A stretch of DNA of 64,000 nucleotides, taken from positions 3,103,001-3,167,000 of the forward strand of contig NZ_VOQR01000001.1 of assembly GCF_007995065.1 (NCBI RefSeq), written 5' to 3'. Under the pieces are notes generated by a model. The model did not search any database. It saw only the letters and a list, made by a program, of their open reading frames with translations, and was not told the DNA's origin. Source of the stretch: Sphingomonas ginsenosidivorax (GTDB taxonomy: Bacteria; Pseudomonadota; Alphaproteobacteria; Sphingomonadales; Sphingomonadaceae). The first letter of the stretch is position 1, and each line of letters starts with the position of its first letter. Below are positions 22,581 to 31,540 of this stretch, piece by piece. A program made the position numbers and the translations under genes.

Positions 22581-23390
22581 CTACTTGGTGAGGAGCCAGA
22601 CCAGGGCTGCCGACCCGGCCGCAATTCGGTACCAGGCGAACGGTACGAACCCGTGCTTCGTCACGATCCCCACGAACCATTTCACCACGAGCAGCGCGAC
22701 GACGAACGCGACCGCGAAGCCGACTGCGATGCCGAGGACGCCGACGCCCTGCCCGCTCGCGAGCGTGTCGCGGTTCTTGATCAGTTCGAGCGCACTGGCC
22801 CCGAGCATCGTCGGGATGGCGAGGAAGAAGCTGAATTCCGCCGCGGTGCGCCGCTCGACGCCGAGCGCCAGCGCGCCGAGGATCGTCGCGCCCGAGCGGC
22901 TGACGCCGGGGACCATCGCCAGGCATTGCAGGAAACCGATGCCGACCACGGTCCTGAGCGGCAGGTCCGCCACGCCGCTGACGTCGCTGCGCGGCGCGAA
23001 CCGCTCGACCGCGAGGATCGCGAAGCCGCCGACGACCAGCGCGATCGCGACGACCTCGGCATTGCCGAGCAAGGCCTCGATATATTTATGGAGCGCGAGG
23101 CCGATGACCGCGGCGGGGATGAACGCGACGACCAGGTTGCGCAGGAACAGCCAGGATTTGGGCTCGCGCTTCACCAGCCCCATCGCGACCGCCCAGAAGG
23201 TCCGCCAGTAGAGCACGACGATGGCGAGGATCGCACCCAGCTGGATGACGACGTTGAACACCTCCCAGCGCCCAGCGTCATAGCCGAGCAGGCGCGTCGC
23301 GAGGATCAGGTGGCCGGTCGACGAGACGGGCAGGAATTCGGTCACCCCCTCGACGATGCCGAGCAGGATGATCGTGAGGAGTTCGCTCAC
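22581..23390 (-). CDS. uppP: Undecaprenyl-diphosphate phosphatase (BacA/UppP)
   Basis: Polytopic inner-membrane enzyme of 269 residues that dephosphorylates undecaprenyl diphosphate so the lipid carrier can be reused in peptidoglycan and O-antigen synthesis. The two family motifs are present: EGVTEFLPVSSTGH (residues 14-27, with catalytic glutamates) and PGVSRSGATI (161-170, with the essential Arg). Start GTG 23390 overlaps the stop of the upstream dehydrogenase gene by 4 bp (GTGA), which fixes both start and operon membership. About eight TM helices. Confidence 0.95.
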   Translation of the reverse strand: MSELLTIILLGIVEGVTEFLPVSSTGHLILATRLLGYDAGRWEVFNVVIQLGAILAIVVLYWRTFWAVAMGLVKREPKSWLFLRNLVVAFIPAAVIGLALHKYIEALLGNAEVVAIALVVGGFAILAVERFAPRSDVSGVADLPLRTVVGIGFLQCLAMVPGVSRSGATILGALALGVERRTAAEFSFFLAIPTMLGASALELIKNRDTLASGQGVGVLGIAVGFAVAFVVALLVVKWFVGIVTKHGFVPFAWYRIAAGSAALVWLLTK

Positions 23391-24331
23391 GCCGCGTGCG
23401 TCTCTGCGCGACGGCCGAACCGCCCGGCCTTGCGGAACCGCACCAGCCAGCCGGGCGCGACCGCGTCGAGCGGTGTCGCGGTGATGCCGAACGCCTCGAG
23501 CCCGCGCGCGCCGGGCGCCGCGACATTGTCGGCCTGCAGCATCTGCCACTGGTCCCAGGTGATCGGTGCGCCGGGCAGGAAGCCCGCGCGCGCGATCAGC
23601 GCGCCGACCGCGTCGGGGATCTCGACGATCGACACGTCGCGGCCGATCGTCTTGGCGAGCCAGCGGTTGAGCGCGCCCATGGTGATGACGTCGGGACCAC
23701 CGAGGTCGAAGGTCTCGCCCGCATAGGCCTCGGGCGTGGCGATCGCGGCGGCAATCGCATCGGCGACGTCGGCGGCGAACACCGGCTGGAATTTCGCCGA
23801 GGCGCGCAGCACGGGAACGACCGGCGATTTCGCGATCATCCCGGCGAAGCGGTTGAGGAACGCATCCTCCTGCCCGAACACGATCGACGGGCGCAGGATC
23901 GTCGCTGCGGGGAACGCCGCGCGCACCGCCGCCTCGCCGTCGCCCTTGGAGCGGCCATAGGCCGACGCCGAACGCGAATCGGCACCGATCGCGGAAATAT
24001 GGACGAGCGCCTCGACGCCGGCCGCCGCGGCCGCCTTCGCCACCGCGGCGGCGCCATCGACATGGACGCCCTGGAAATTGCCCGCGAGCACGCCGACGAG
24101 GTTCACGACCGCGTCGGAGCCCTGCACCGCGCGTGCGATCGTATCGGGCTTGGTCACGTCGACGCCGACGAACTGCGTCTGCCCCAGGCCACCCAGCGGC
24201 TTGAGATACACCGCCTGTCTGGGATCGCGCTGCGCGATCCGCACGCGGGCGCCGCGCTTGAGCAGGGCCTGTGCGACGTATCGGCCCAAAAAGCCTCCGC
24301 CACCGATCAGCGTCACCAGCTTGTCGTTCAT
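23387..24331 (-). CDS. Complex I NDUFA9-subunit-like NAD(P)-dependent atypical SDR
   Basis: 314-residue Rossmann protein beginning LVTLIGGGGFLGRYVAQAL, with a YGRSKGDGE tetrad segment (Tyr125, Lys129) and ILRPSIVFGQEDAFLNRFA, which is typical of the NDUFA9-like group in alphaproteobacteria. In mitochondria the homologue is an accessory subunit of respiratory complex I; in bacteria the role is not settled. It lies directly upstream of and overlapping uppP, a pairing I have the impression is common in sphingomonads. Start ATG 24331. Confidence 0.85.
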   Translation of the reverse strand: MNDKLVTLIGGGGFLGRYVAQALLKRGARVRIAQRDPRQAVYLKPLGGLGQTQFVGVDVTKPDTIARAVQGSDAVVNLVGVLAGNFQGVHVDGAAAVAKAAAAAGVEALVHISAIGADSRSASAYGRSKGDGEAAVRAAFPAATILRPSIVFGQEDAFLNRFAGMIAKSPVVPVLRASAKFQPVFAADVADAIAAAIATPEAYAGETFDLGGPDVITMGALNRWLAKTIGRDVSIVEIPDAVGALIARAGFLPGAPITWDQWQMLQADNVAAPGARGLEAFGITATPLDAVAPGWLVRFRKAGRFGRRAETHAA

Positions 24332-24437
24332 CGTACTCGTCCTCTTGGCCGTCCCTTGACCGTTTCGCTCCCTTGCCGAGCGAACGGCGTGTTGACAAGC
24401 ATAGAGACCCTCCCCTAGAGGCGCCCTCCTACCCCGT

Positions 24438-24524
24438 GCCCGGATGGCGGAATTGGTAGACGCACCAGCTTCAGGTGCTGGCGATCGCAAGGTCGTGGAG
24501 GTTCGAGTCCTCTTCCGGGCACCA
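24438..24524 (+). tRNA. tRNA-Leu (anticodon CAG)
   Basis: 87-nt class II tRNA. The acceptor GCCCGGA pairs with TCCGGGC, followed by discriminator A and an encoded CCA at 24522-24524. The D arm has GGCGGAATTGGTAGACGC; the anticodon stem CCAGC/GCTGG encloses the loop TTCAGGT, giving anticodon CAG for CUG codons. There is a long variable arm (GATCGCAAGGTCGT) and the T arm GAGGTTCGAGTCCTC. A-G discriminator identity and the long arm fit leucine. No tRNA-adjacent integrase was seen. Confidence 0.97.
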
Positions 24525-24527
24525 TTT

Positions 24528-24557
24528 GCATCAGGTCGCGCAGCGCCCGCCTGATGC
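24528..24557 (+). terminator. Hairpin downstream of tRNA-Leu (possible terminator)
   Basis: GCATCAGG pairs perfectly with CCTGATGC, leaving a 14-nt GC-rich loop, 3 nt after the tRNA CCA. Position favours a terminator, but no T-run follows, so it is weak by Rho-independent rules. Confidence 0.4.
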
Positions 24558-24638
24558 TGAATTTCGCGGCGATTGTCGCGGCCCCGCCCCCTTGAATCTT
24601 CGACTGGCGAGCATCGTCTGGATGCGGCATGCTGTGGC

Positions 24639-24965
24639 ATGGCATCGGACACGCGCACCGTCGGCTTCATCGTCGACCAGCTGGCATCGGCCGGCGTTTC
24701 CGCAAAACCGATGTTCGGCGAATATGGCCTGTATTGCGACGGCCGGATGGTCGCGATGGTGTGCGACGACCGGCTGTTTCTCAAGCCGACCGACGCCGGG
24801 CGCGCGTTTGCGGGCGCGGTCGAGGAGGCATCGCCCTATCCCGGCGCGAAGCCGTGCCTGGTGATCGATCCCGACCGATGGGACGATAGCGACTGGCTGG
24901 GCGAACTCGTCCGCCTCACCGCCGCGGCGCTACCGCTGCCCAAGCCGAGCAAGGCAAAGCGATAG
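24639..24965 (+). CDS. TfoX/Sxy N-terminal-domain protein
   Basis: 108-residue protein matching the TfoX N-terminal domain alone: VDQLASAGVSAKPMFGEYGLYCDGRMVAMVCDDRLFLKPT is the domain core with the MFGEYG motif. In Gammaproteobacteria TfoX/Sxy co-activates competence genes; stand-alone N-terminal domains in alphaproteobacteria have no proven role. ATG 24639 puts the start just before the domain. The C-terminus is Lys/Pro-rich. Confidence 0.82.
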   Translation: MASDTRTVGFIVDQLASAGVSAKPMFGEYGLYCDGRMVAMVCDDRLFLKPTDAGRAFAGAVEEASPYPGAKPCLVIDPDRWDDSDWLGELVRLTAAALPLPKPSKAKR

Positions 24966-24982
24966 CGGCGCACGGCGCGAGT

Positions 24983-25786
24983 TTACGTCGCGACGGTCAT
25001 CACCGAGCCCGAATCGACGCGCAGCCCGGCGCCGTTGATGAAGCTCGCCTGCTCCGAACACAGGAACACGATCGCGGCGGCGACCTCGTCCGCGCGGCCG
25101 CGGCGCTTGAGCGTCATGCCGGGGCGCTCTTCCTCGAGAAAGCTTTCGATCGCCTCGTCCATCGACGTGCCGTTTTCCGCCGCGCGCTTTTCCATCATCG
25201 CATCGGTCATCGGCGTCTCGATGAACGCCGGCGAGACGCTGTTGACCAGCACGTTGTCGCAGCCATAGGCCTTGGACAGGCCCTTCGCGAGGTTGAGGAT
25301 CCCGGCCTTGGAGGCGCAATAGGCGAGCTCGTCGACATAGGGCTGCACCGCGTCCTCGGATGCCAGCAGCACGATCCGCCCCCATCCCCTTGCGCGCATC
25401 GCCGGGATCGCCTCGCGGCACATCCGCACCGCGCCCATCAGGTTGATGTCGAGCGTCTCCTGCCAGCCGGCATCGTCGACCTCGAGGAAATCGCCGGTCG
25501 CGCCGGTGACGCCCGCGGAATTGACGTAGATGTCGGGCGCGCCCATCCGCTCCTCGAGCTCGGCGAACAGCCGGCGAACGTCGTCGAGCTTGGTCACGTC
25601 GGCCTCGATCGCGATCACCTCGCCCAGCGAGGACAGGTCGGCGAGGCTCTTCGCCAGGTCGCCGCCGGGCTTGTCGGTGATCGCGACGCGCACACCTTCC
25701 GCGAGCAGCAGCCGCGCGGTCTCCTTGCCCATACCCGAATCCGCGCCGCTGATCAGCGCAATGCGCCCCTTGATGCCGAAATCCAT
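24983..25786 (-). CDS. SDR family oxidoreductase
   Basis: Classical short-chain dehydrogenase of 267 residues. Cofactor loop ISGADSGMGKE (residues 12-22), NSAG motif at 89-92, catalytic Ser143, Tyr156 and Lys160 (YCASK), and a C-terminal FINGAGLRVDSGS typical of 3-oxoacyl-ACP reductase-like SDRs. Start ATG 25786 has AGGAGA 6-8 nt upstream. Residues 200-230 carry a longer acidic insertion than common FabG. Substrate unknown; it could act on a secondary alcohol or ketone. Confidence 0.88.
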   Translation of the reverse strand: MDFGIKGRIALISGADSGMGKETARLLLAEGVRVAITDKPGGDLAKSLADLSSLGEVIAIEADVTKLDDVRRLFAELEERMGAPDIYVNSAGVTGATGDFLEVDDAGWQETLDINLMGAVRMCREAIPAMRARGWGRIVLLASEDAVQPYVDELAYCASKAGILNLAKGLSKAYGCDNVLVNSVSPAFIETPMTDAMMEKRAAENGTSMDEAIESFLEEERPGMTLKRRGRADEVAAAIVFLCSEQASFINGAGLRVDSGSVMTVAT

Positions 25787-25899
25787 GCCGTGTCTCCTGC
25801 GTTCGGCACAAGAAGAGCCGGCACGGCCTGGGGTTCCGCAGCCATGCCCGGACATGGGCGTTATCATGCGCAGCCACGGCAAGGCGGCAAGGAGCGACG

Positions 25900-26802
<903 letters not shown>

Positions 26803-26808
26803 CGCGTG

Positions 26809-27939
26809 CTACTTTCCGGTCGGGCTCGCGGCGTTGACGTCGTCGGGCGGCGAGACCGCGCGCAGCGTCTGGCGCTGTGCGTCAGGGTCGATCCGGCGCG
26901 TCCGGACGAACGGCGGCAAGGCCTCGCGTGTGCCGCTCTTCAGCGCGCGGACGATCCCCTCGATCACACGCAGGTCGGCGACGCCTTCCTCCGCATCGGG
27001 CTCGGGGTCGCGATCGTCGAGGATGCAGTCGGAGAAATAGCGCATCTCGCCGCCGAACTGGTCGGTCGCCTTGAACGTCTCCTGCGAGGTCTTCTCGCCG
27101 ATCCGGCGGGTCTGGGCGATGCCGTCGCCGAACCCGTAGGCCGGGTCCATGTGGATGCTGCCCTTGGTGCCCGCGATGGTCAGGCTGTCGACATTGTTGG
27201 CGTAATAGGAGACCGTGAACTGCGCCAGCTTGTCGCCCGGCATCCGCAGCGTCACCGCGATGGTGTCGTCGAAATCGCCCAGCCCCGAGTCCGCGTGCCG
27301 CACGCCGACCGCCGATTCGACCGCGAGCGGCTCCGCGCCGAACAGATAGCGGATCGCGTTGATCGGGTACGGCGCCATGTCGAACAGCGGGCCGGCCTGG
27401 ATGCCGTTCTGCGCGCGGTGGTTGGCGGGATCGACCTTCTGCGTGAAGCACGAGGTGAAGGCGATCAGCTCGCCCAGTTCGCCGGCGCGGATCCGCGCGA
27501 TCGCGTCGAGCGTGCCGGGTTCGAAGTGCAGCCGGTACGCGACCATCAGCTTGGCCGACGACGCCTCCGCCGCGACGCGGATCTTCTCCGCCAGCGCGAC
27601 CGAGATCTCGAGCGGCTTCTCGCTCAGCACATGGATCCCGGCGGCGAGCGCGGGGATCGCGAACTCGGCGTGGCGCCAGTTGGGCGTGGCGAGATACACC
27701 GCATCGATCTCGCCCGACGCCAGCAACGCGTCGAACTGCTCGTAGGCATAGGTGTGCGCGACGCCGTAGCGCTTGCCCAGCACGCGCGCCTTTTCGGGGT
27801 CGCTGGTGACGATCGCGGTCAGCTCCGAATTGCCCGTGTGCGCGATGCCCGGCATCATCGCCCGCTGCGCGATGTCGCCGGCGCCAACGACGGCGTAGCG
27901 GACTTTCCTGGTCAGCCCGAGGGCGGATGCGATGCTCAT
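26809..27939 (-). CDS. Gfo/Idh/MocA family oxidoreductase
   Basis: 376-residue NAD(P)-dependent sugar or polyol dehydrogenase. The Rossmann half carries YAVVGAGDIAQRAMMPG and the family lysine motif SEKPLE; the C-terminal alpha/beta half has AGPLFDMAPYPINAIRYLFG with the Asp and substrate-binding residues. It resembles glucose-fructose oxidoreductase-like proteins, but no export signal is seen. Start ATG 27939. The substrate is not predictable. Confidence 0.9.
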   Translation of the reverse strand: MSIASALGLTRKVRYAVVGAGDIAQRAMMPGIAHTGNSELTAIVTSDPEKARVLGKRYGVAHTYAYEQFDALLASGEIDAVYLATPNWRHAEFAIPALAAGIHVLSEKPLEISVALAEKIRVAAEASSAKLMVAYRLHFEPGTLDAIARIRAGELGELIAFTSCFTQKVDPANHRAQNGIQAGPLFDMAPYPINAIRYLFGAEPLAVESAVGVRHADSGLGDFDDTIAVTLRMPGDKLAQFTVSYYANNVDSLTIAGTKGSIHMDPAYGFGDGIAQTRRIGEKTSQETFKATDQFGGEMRYFSDCILDDRDPEPDAEEGVADLRVIEGIVRALKSGTREALPPFVRTRRIDPDAQRQTLRAVSPPDDVNAASPTGK

Positions 27940-28097
27940 GAAATCTCCGGCGATAGGGGTAATGCTACCGAACGCGCCGGACGCTTGGCGTTTCCCGGAG
28001 ATTTGTCAGGCGAGGGTTGGCCGACGACCTCGTGCTCCCCCTTGGAAGATCGGTTTCGGCCACTCCGAAGCGATTCCGCGCGGTCCCGCCCCCGGCC

Positions 28098-28649
28098 TCA
28101 CGCCCAGTCCGGAATGGCCGGATCGGATCCGGAGGCGGGTGTCAGGGTGCGGGTGACGATGACGTTCGAGGGGTCGTCGGGGTCGGTCGATACCGTGAAC
28201 CCCATGTCGCGCTCGACCGCGAGCGCGCCGTGGTTCTCGCGGCTCTCGATCGATTGCAGCGTCCGGATGCCCTTCGCCGCGGCATAGCGCGCGATATGGT
28301 CGAGCAGGGTCCACCCCAGCCCCTTGTTCTTGAAGTCCTTGTGGAGCGCGATCGCCACTTCGCCGCGCGCCATCGCGGCATCGCACGCGAGCATGGCGGT
28401 CCCGACCATCGTCGCGCCGTCCGCGGTGAAGGCCAGGAAATCCTCGGTCTGGCGATGGTCGACATGCGTCAGCGCGGTGATCTGGCTTTCACCCACGACG
28501 TTCAGCCCGGTCAGGAACCGGAACCGGAGATCCTCTCGGGTCACGTGCGTGAAGAACTCGGCGACCGTCGCGGTGTCCGCCGGCTGCGCGGGGCGGACAT
28601 GGATCCGGAAGCCGGTGCGCGTCGTCAGGTGTCGGTTCCAGTCGTCCAT
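28098..28649 (-). CDS. GNAT family N-acetyltransferase
   Basis: 183 residues with the GNAT acetyl-CoA core: FLAFTADGATMVGTAML (strand 4), EVAIALHKDFKNKGLGWTLLDHIARYA with the Q/RxxGxG/A-type loop as KNKGLG, and IRTLQSIESRENHGALAVERDMGF. It resembles the acetyltransferase domain used by GNAT-regulated acyl-CoA synthetases and stress GNATs. ATG 28649 chosen as the first ATG before the domain. A FixJ-like box lies about 100 bp upstream, though in reverse orientation, so it may be a member of the oxygen-regulated island. Target unknown; protein lysine acetylation is possible. Confidence 0.85.
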   Translation of the reverse strand: MDDWNRHLTTRTGFRIHVRPAQPADTATVAEFFTHVTREDLRFRFLTGLNVVGESQITALTHVDHRQTEDFLAFTADGATMVGTAMLACDAAMARGEVAIALHKDFKNKGLGWTLLDHIARYAAAKGIRTLQSIESRENHGALAVERDMGFTVSTDPDDPSNVIVTRTLTPASGSDPAIPDWA

Positions 28650-28748
28650 GTGGGTCTTCCCGGTCTGCCCGCCCGAACACCCGGCAAGGGACCCTGCGGA
28701 TGCGGCTGTGCCTCGGCCTCGGTTAGCGCCCATCGCGCACCGTGTAGT

Positions 28749-28764
28749 TGCGTAGTTTCCGATG
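28749..28764 (+). promoter_or_regulatory. FixJ-like 16-bp box 1 (TGCGTAGTTTCCGATG)
   Basis: One of eight matches to TRSGTARTTYCCGACG in the 28-42 kb island. It lies 99 bp upstream of the GNAT start but reads away from it; it is the only copy so oriented. A partial second half-site (GTGTAGTT) precedes it. Confidence 0.5.
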
Positions 28765-28785
28765 GGCATCGGGCGCGATCGGCCG

Positions 28786-30357
28786 CTACCGGTGCAGCGT
28801 CCGGATCGCGTCGACGATCACCTGCGGGCTGTGCAGCCCCTGGTAGACGGGGGGGGGCGCCTTGTTCAGCTTGAGCAAGCCGTAGACCGCGGTCATCGCG
28901 CTCCGCACCGAATATTCGACCGTGAACACCACGTCGTCGGGCTGTTCGGCAAATTGGCCGAGAAAGGCGAGATTGGTCGAACCGTCGGGTACCACCAGCG
29001 GCCGGTCGCCGCCCGACCGGACCATGAACTGGCTGGTGATATAGGGCATGGTGCACGGGATGCAGGTCGACGCGGCGATGATGGTGTCCTGGTCGGCCTG
29101 CGCGAAATGCAGATGGCCGAGCACCTCCTCGAGGATCTCCGCGCCGCTACAGTCGGCCATCGGTTTCCTGACGAAATTGCCCGGACGATCGTGGAACAGC
29201 CCATAGCCCCACCACACCGCGACGCCCTGCGGTTGGTCGGGGAAGAACGGCTGGTGGTAGATCGAGATCGTGATCAGCCAGTTGGAATCCTTGAACGTGA
29301 TCAGGCCGCCCATGCCGGCCGGCTGCCCGCTGAAGGCTTCCATCAGGTCGAGGAACAGCGGATCGCGGACCGTGACCGTGTAGGAAATCCAGGACGATTC
29401 CGCGATCACGCCGTTGAACGCCGCGGGGTTGCCGAACTGCGGGCGCGCCTGCGCCAGCTTCTCCCAGAGACGCCATGCGCCCGATGCCCCGTATCGCTCG
29501 ATACCCGGTGCTTCGGTCATCGAACCGAACCGCTTGTCCGCGGTCATCGAGCCGTTGGTGACGAACACCAGATCGCCGGTCCTGACCGGGATACGCTCGG
29601 TGACGCCGCCCCGGCTGGTGACCAGCCCGGTGACGGTGATCGCATCGCTTCCCGACGCGAAGCCCAGGTCGTCGACCCGCACGCCGAAGTGGAAGCGGAC
29701 GCCGCGATCGGTCAGCCAGGTCTTCAGCGGTACGGCAAAGCTGTCATATTGATTGTAGAGGCTCCGGTAGATGCCGTCCTGCGTGTCGATCGTCGAGAAA
29801 TGGTGGACGAAGCGCCGCAGATACCGCCGGAACTCGATCGCGCTGTGCCAGCGTTCGAACGCGAACAGCGTGCACCATTCGAACCAGAAATTGGTCTCGA
29901 AGAAATGCTCGCCGAAACAGTCGGTGATACGCTTGCCGTCGAGCAGCGCCTCGGGCTCGGCGATGAGCGCGACGAGCTGGATCCGGTCGCGTTCGCTGAA
30001 CCCCATCGTGTGGAAATCCGGGACGCGACCGTCGCGGTCGACCAGCCGGACCTTGTTGTGCCACGGCCATTTGGCGTTGGCCTGGTCGGTTTCCTCCTTG
30101 ACCGAGATGTTCGGGTTGGTCGCCGACGGGATCGACGCCAGCAGGTCGAAGGTACATTGGTACATCGATTCGAACATGCGGCTGCCGCTCATGAAATAGC
30201 CGTGCTCGGCATCGCCATGCGCGTCGAAGGCGCCGCCGAATGCGTGGCTCTCCTCGAAGATCACGATGTCCTTGCCCGACACGCCGCCGTCCCGGATGAG
30301 GAAGACCGCCCCCGCGAGCGCCGCGATGCCGCTGCCGACGAAATAATAATGGCTCAT
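28786..30357 (-). CDS. ohyA: Oleate hydratase (myosin-cross-reactive-antigen family)
   Basis: FAD-dependent hydratase of 523 residues that adds water to the cis-9 double bond of unsaturated fatty acids such as oleate, giving 10-hydroxystearate. Seen: N-terminal FAD loop VGSGIAALAGAVFLIRDGG, EESHAFGGAFDAHG, NFWFEWCTLFAFERWHSA and YNQYDSFAVPLKTWL, all hallmarks of the MCRA family, and a C-terminal YSVRSAMTAVYGLLKL. ATG 30357 places the FAD motif right at the N-terminus. A FixJ-like box lies 109 bp upstream. Its place in a stress island suggests membrane or fatty-acid adaptation under low oxygen, which is inference. Confidence 0.95.
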   Translation of the reverse strand: MSHYYFVGSGIAALAGAVFLIRDGGVSGKDIVIFEESHAFGGAFDAHGDAEHGYFMSGSRMFESMYQCTFDLLASIPSATNPNISVKEETDQANAKWPWHNKVRLVDRDGRVPDFHTMGFSERDRIQLVALIAEPEALLDGKRITDCFGEHFFETNFWFEWCTLFAFERWHSAIEFRRYLRRFVHHFSTIDTQDGIYRSLYNQYDSFAVPLKTWLTDRGVRFHFGVRVDDLGFASGSDAITVTGLVTSRGGVTERIPVRTGDLVFVTNGSMTADKRFGSMTEAPGIERYGASGAWRLWEKLAQARPQFGNPAAFNGVIAESSWISYTVTVRDPLFLDLMEAFSGQPAGMGGLITFKDSNWLITISIYHQPFFPDQPQGVAVWWGYGLFHDRPGNFVRKPMADCSGAEILEEVLGHLHFAQADQDTIIAASTCIPCTMPYITSQFMVRSGGDRPLVVPDGSTNLAFLGQFAEQPDDVVFTVEYSVRSAMTAVYGLLKLNKAPPPVYQGLHSPQVIVDAIRTLHR

Positions 30358-30466
30358 GGGATACGCACCTGACGGGAGGGAGGATCGCGGAACGAGGGAC
30401 CTGCGTGCCGCGCTGTCGCCGACCACGGGGTCGCCGCATGTGACGAGGATAAGGTGCCGGGCGAAG

Positions 30467-30482
30467 CGTCGGGAACTACGTA
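30467..30482 (-). promoter_or_regulatory. FixJ-like 16-bp box 2 (TACGTAGTTCCCGACG) upstream of ohyA
   Basis: Minus-strand match to the island consensus, 109 bp upstream of the oleate hydratase ATG and pointing at it. It contains a full TACGTA palindrome. Confidence 0.65.
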
Positions 30483-30516
30483 CGGCTCGTGCGGGCACGC
30501 CGGCCGGGGGTGCGCG

Positions 30517-31218
30517 TCAGACCGCTGTTCCGAACAGCGCGCCGACGCCGGCGGTCACCGCCATCGCCAGTGCCCCCCAGAAGGTCACCCGCACGGCGCC
30601 GATCACGACCGGCGCGCCGCCGGCCTGCGCCGCCAGCGCGCCCAGCAGCGCCAGCGACAGCAGCGAGGTCAGCGCGACGAACGCGATGAGGTTAGCGCCG
30701 GCGGCAAAGTGAACGACCAGCACGGGAAGCCCCGCCCCGGCCGCAAAGCTTGCCGCCGAGGCGAGCGCCGCCTGGATCGGCCGGGCGCGCAACGCGTCGG
30801 AGAGCCCGAGCTCGTCGCGGGCATGCGCGCCGAGCGCGTCGTGCGCGCTCAACTGATCCGCCACCGTCGCGGCCAGAACCGGGTCGAGGCCGCGGCCCAC
30901 ATAGATCGCCGCGAGTTCACCCCGTTCGCCGACCGCGTCCGCGGCAAGCTCGGCGCGTTCCCGCCGCAGATCGGCCTTCTCGGCATCCGCCTGCGAATGG
31001 ACGGAGACATATTCCCCCGCCGCCATCGACATCGCGCCGGCGACCAGTCCTGCCGCTCCCGCGGTCAGGACGGCCTGGCGCGTACCGTGTGCGGCCGCCA
31101 CACCCAGGATCAGGCTCGCGGTGGACAGGATCCCGTCGTTCGCGCCCAGCACGGCCGCCCGCAGCCATCCGACGTCCTGCGTCGCGTGCCGCTCGTAATG
31201 TCCGGCCGATGGGACCAT
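30517..31218 (-). CDS. VIT1/CCC1 family membrane protein (putative Fe/Mn transporter)
   Basis: 233 residues with about five TM helices. The N-terminal WLRAAVLGANDGILSTASLILGV is the VIT/CCC1/nodulin-21 hallmark, followed by AGAMSMAAGEYVSVHSQADAEKADL, which leads into the metal-binding cytoplasmic helices. The family moves Fe2+ or Mn2+ out of the cytosol. Start ATG 31218 follows GGAG. It has a FixJ-like box 97 bp upstream. Moving iron during an oxygen shift would fit the island, but this is inferred. Confidence 0.88.
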   Translation of the reverse strand: MVPSAGHYERHATQDVGWLRAAVLGANDGILSTASLILGVAAAHGTRQAVLTAGAAGLVAGAMSMAAGEYVSVHSQADAEKADLRRERAELAADAVGERGELAAIYVGRGLDPVLAATVADQLSAHDALGAHARDELGLSDALRARPIQAALASAASFAAGAGLPVLVVHFAAGANLIAFVALTSLLSLALLGALAAQAGGAPVVIGAVRVTFWGALAMAVTAGVGALFGTAV

Positions 31219-31315
31219 ACGGAAATCTCCAGAGCATAAGCGAGGCGACCGTCCGTCACGACGACCGACCGCGATCTCCACGCCGGTCTTATCGATGCGG
31301 TCCACCGGCGACAAA

Positions 31316-31331
31316 GCTCGGGAACTACGCA
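31316..31331 (-). promoter_or_regulatory. FixJ-like 16-bp box 3 (TGCGTAGTTCCCGAGC) between VIT gene and fixL
   Basis: Minus-strand match to the island consensus in the divergent region between the VIT-family gene (97 bp away, box pointing at it) and the sensor kinase. It could serve both directions. Confidence 0.65.
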
Positions 31332-31358
31332 GCTCATCCCAGCGACAAGGAGTTCCCG

Positions 31359-31481
31359 ATGTGTGAAACCACAATGGCGAGGCGGCACGCGGGGCAGCAT
31401 TGCAGCAATGCAACGCCATCGGACTCCGCTTGTGGCGCGCCCGCATGGGCATCGCGCCCATCCCGGGCCCTTCCCCGGTGA
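31359..31481 (+). CDS. Possible 40-residue leader peptide upstream of the FixL-like kinase
   Basis: An AAGGAG Shine-Dalgarno at 31347-31352 is followed 6 nt later by ATG 31359 and a 40-codon frame (begins MCETTMARRHAGQHC) with three cysteines and two histidines. It ends 60 bp before the chosen kinase start. The ribosome site is better than that of the kinase itself, so it may be a translated leader affecting fixL expression. It could also be chance; no homologue is known to me. Confidence 0.3.
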   Translation: MCETTMARRHAGQHCSNATPSDSACGAPAWASRPSRALPR

Positions 31482-31540
31482 CCGGGGACGCTTCCCTGCC
31501 CCCGGCAAGCGCTGAGCAGTCCGACAGGAAGAATGCCGAG

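Noticed and set aside
22581..24398. A single 605-codon fusion of the dehydrogenase region and UppP
   Set aside because: The frame upstream of GTG 23390 is the shadow of the NDUFA9-like gene; UppP motifs start right after the GTG and the overlap GTGA explains the junction.
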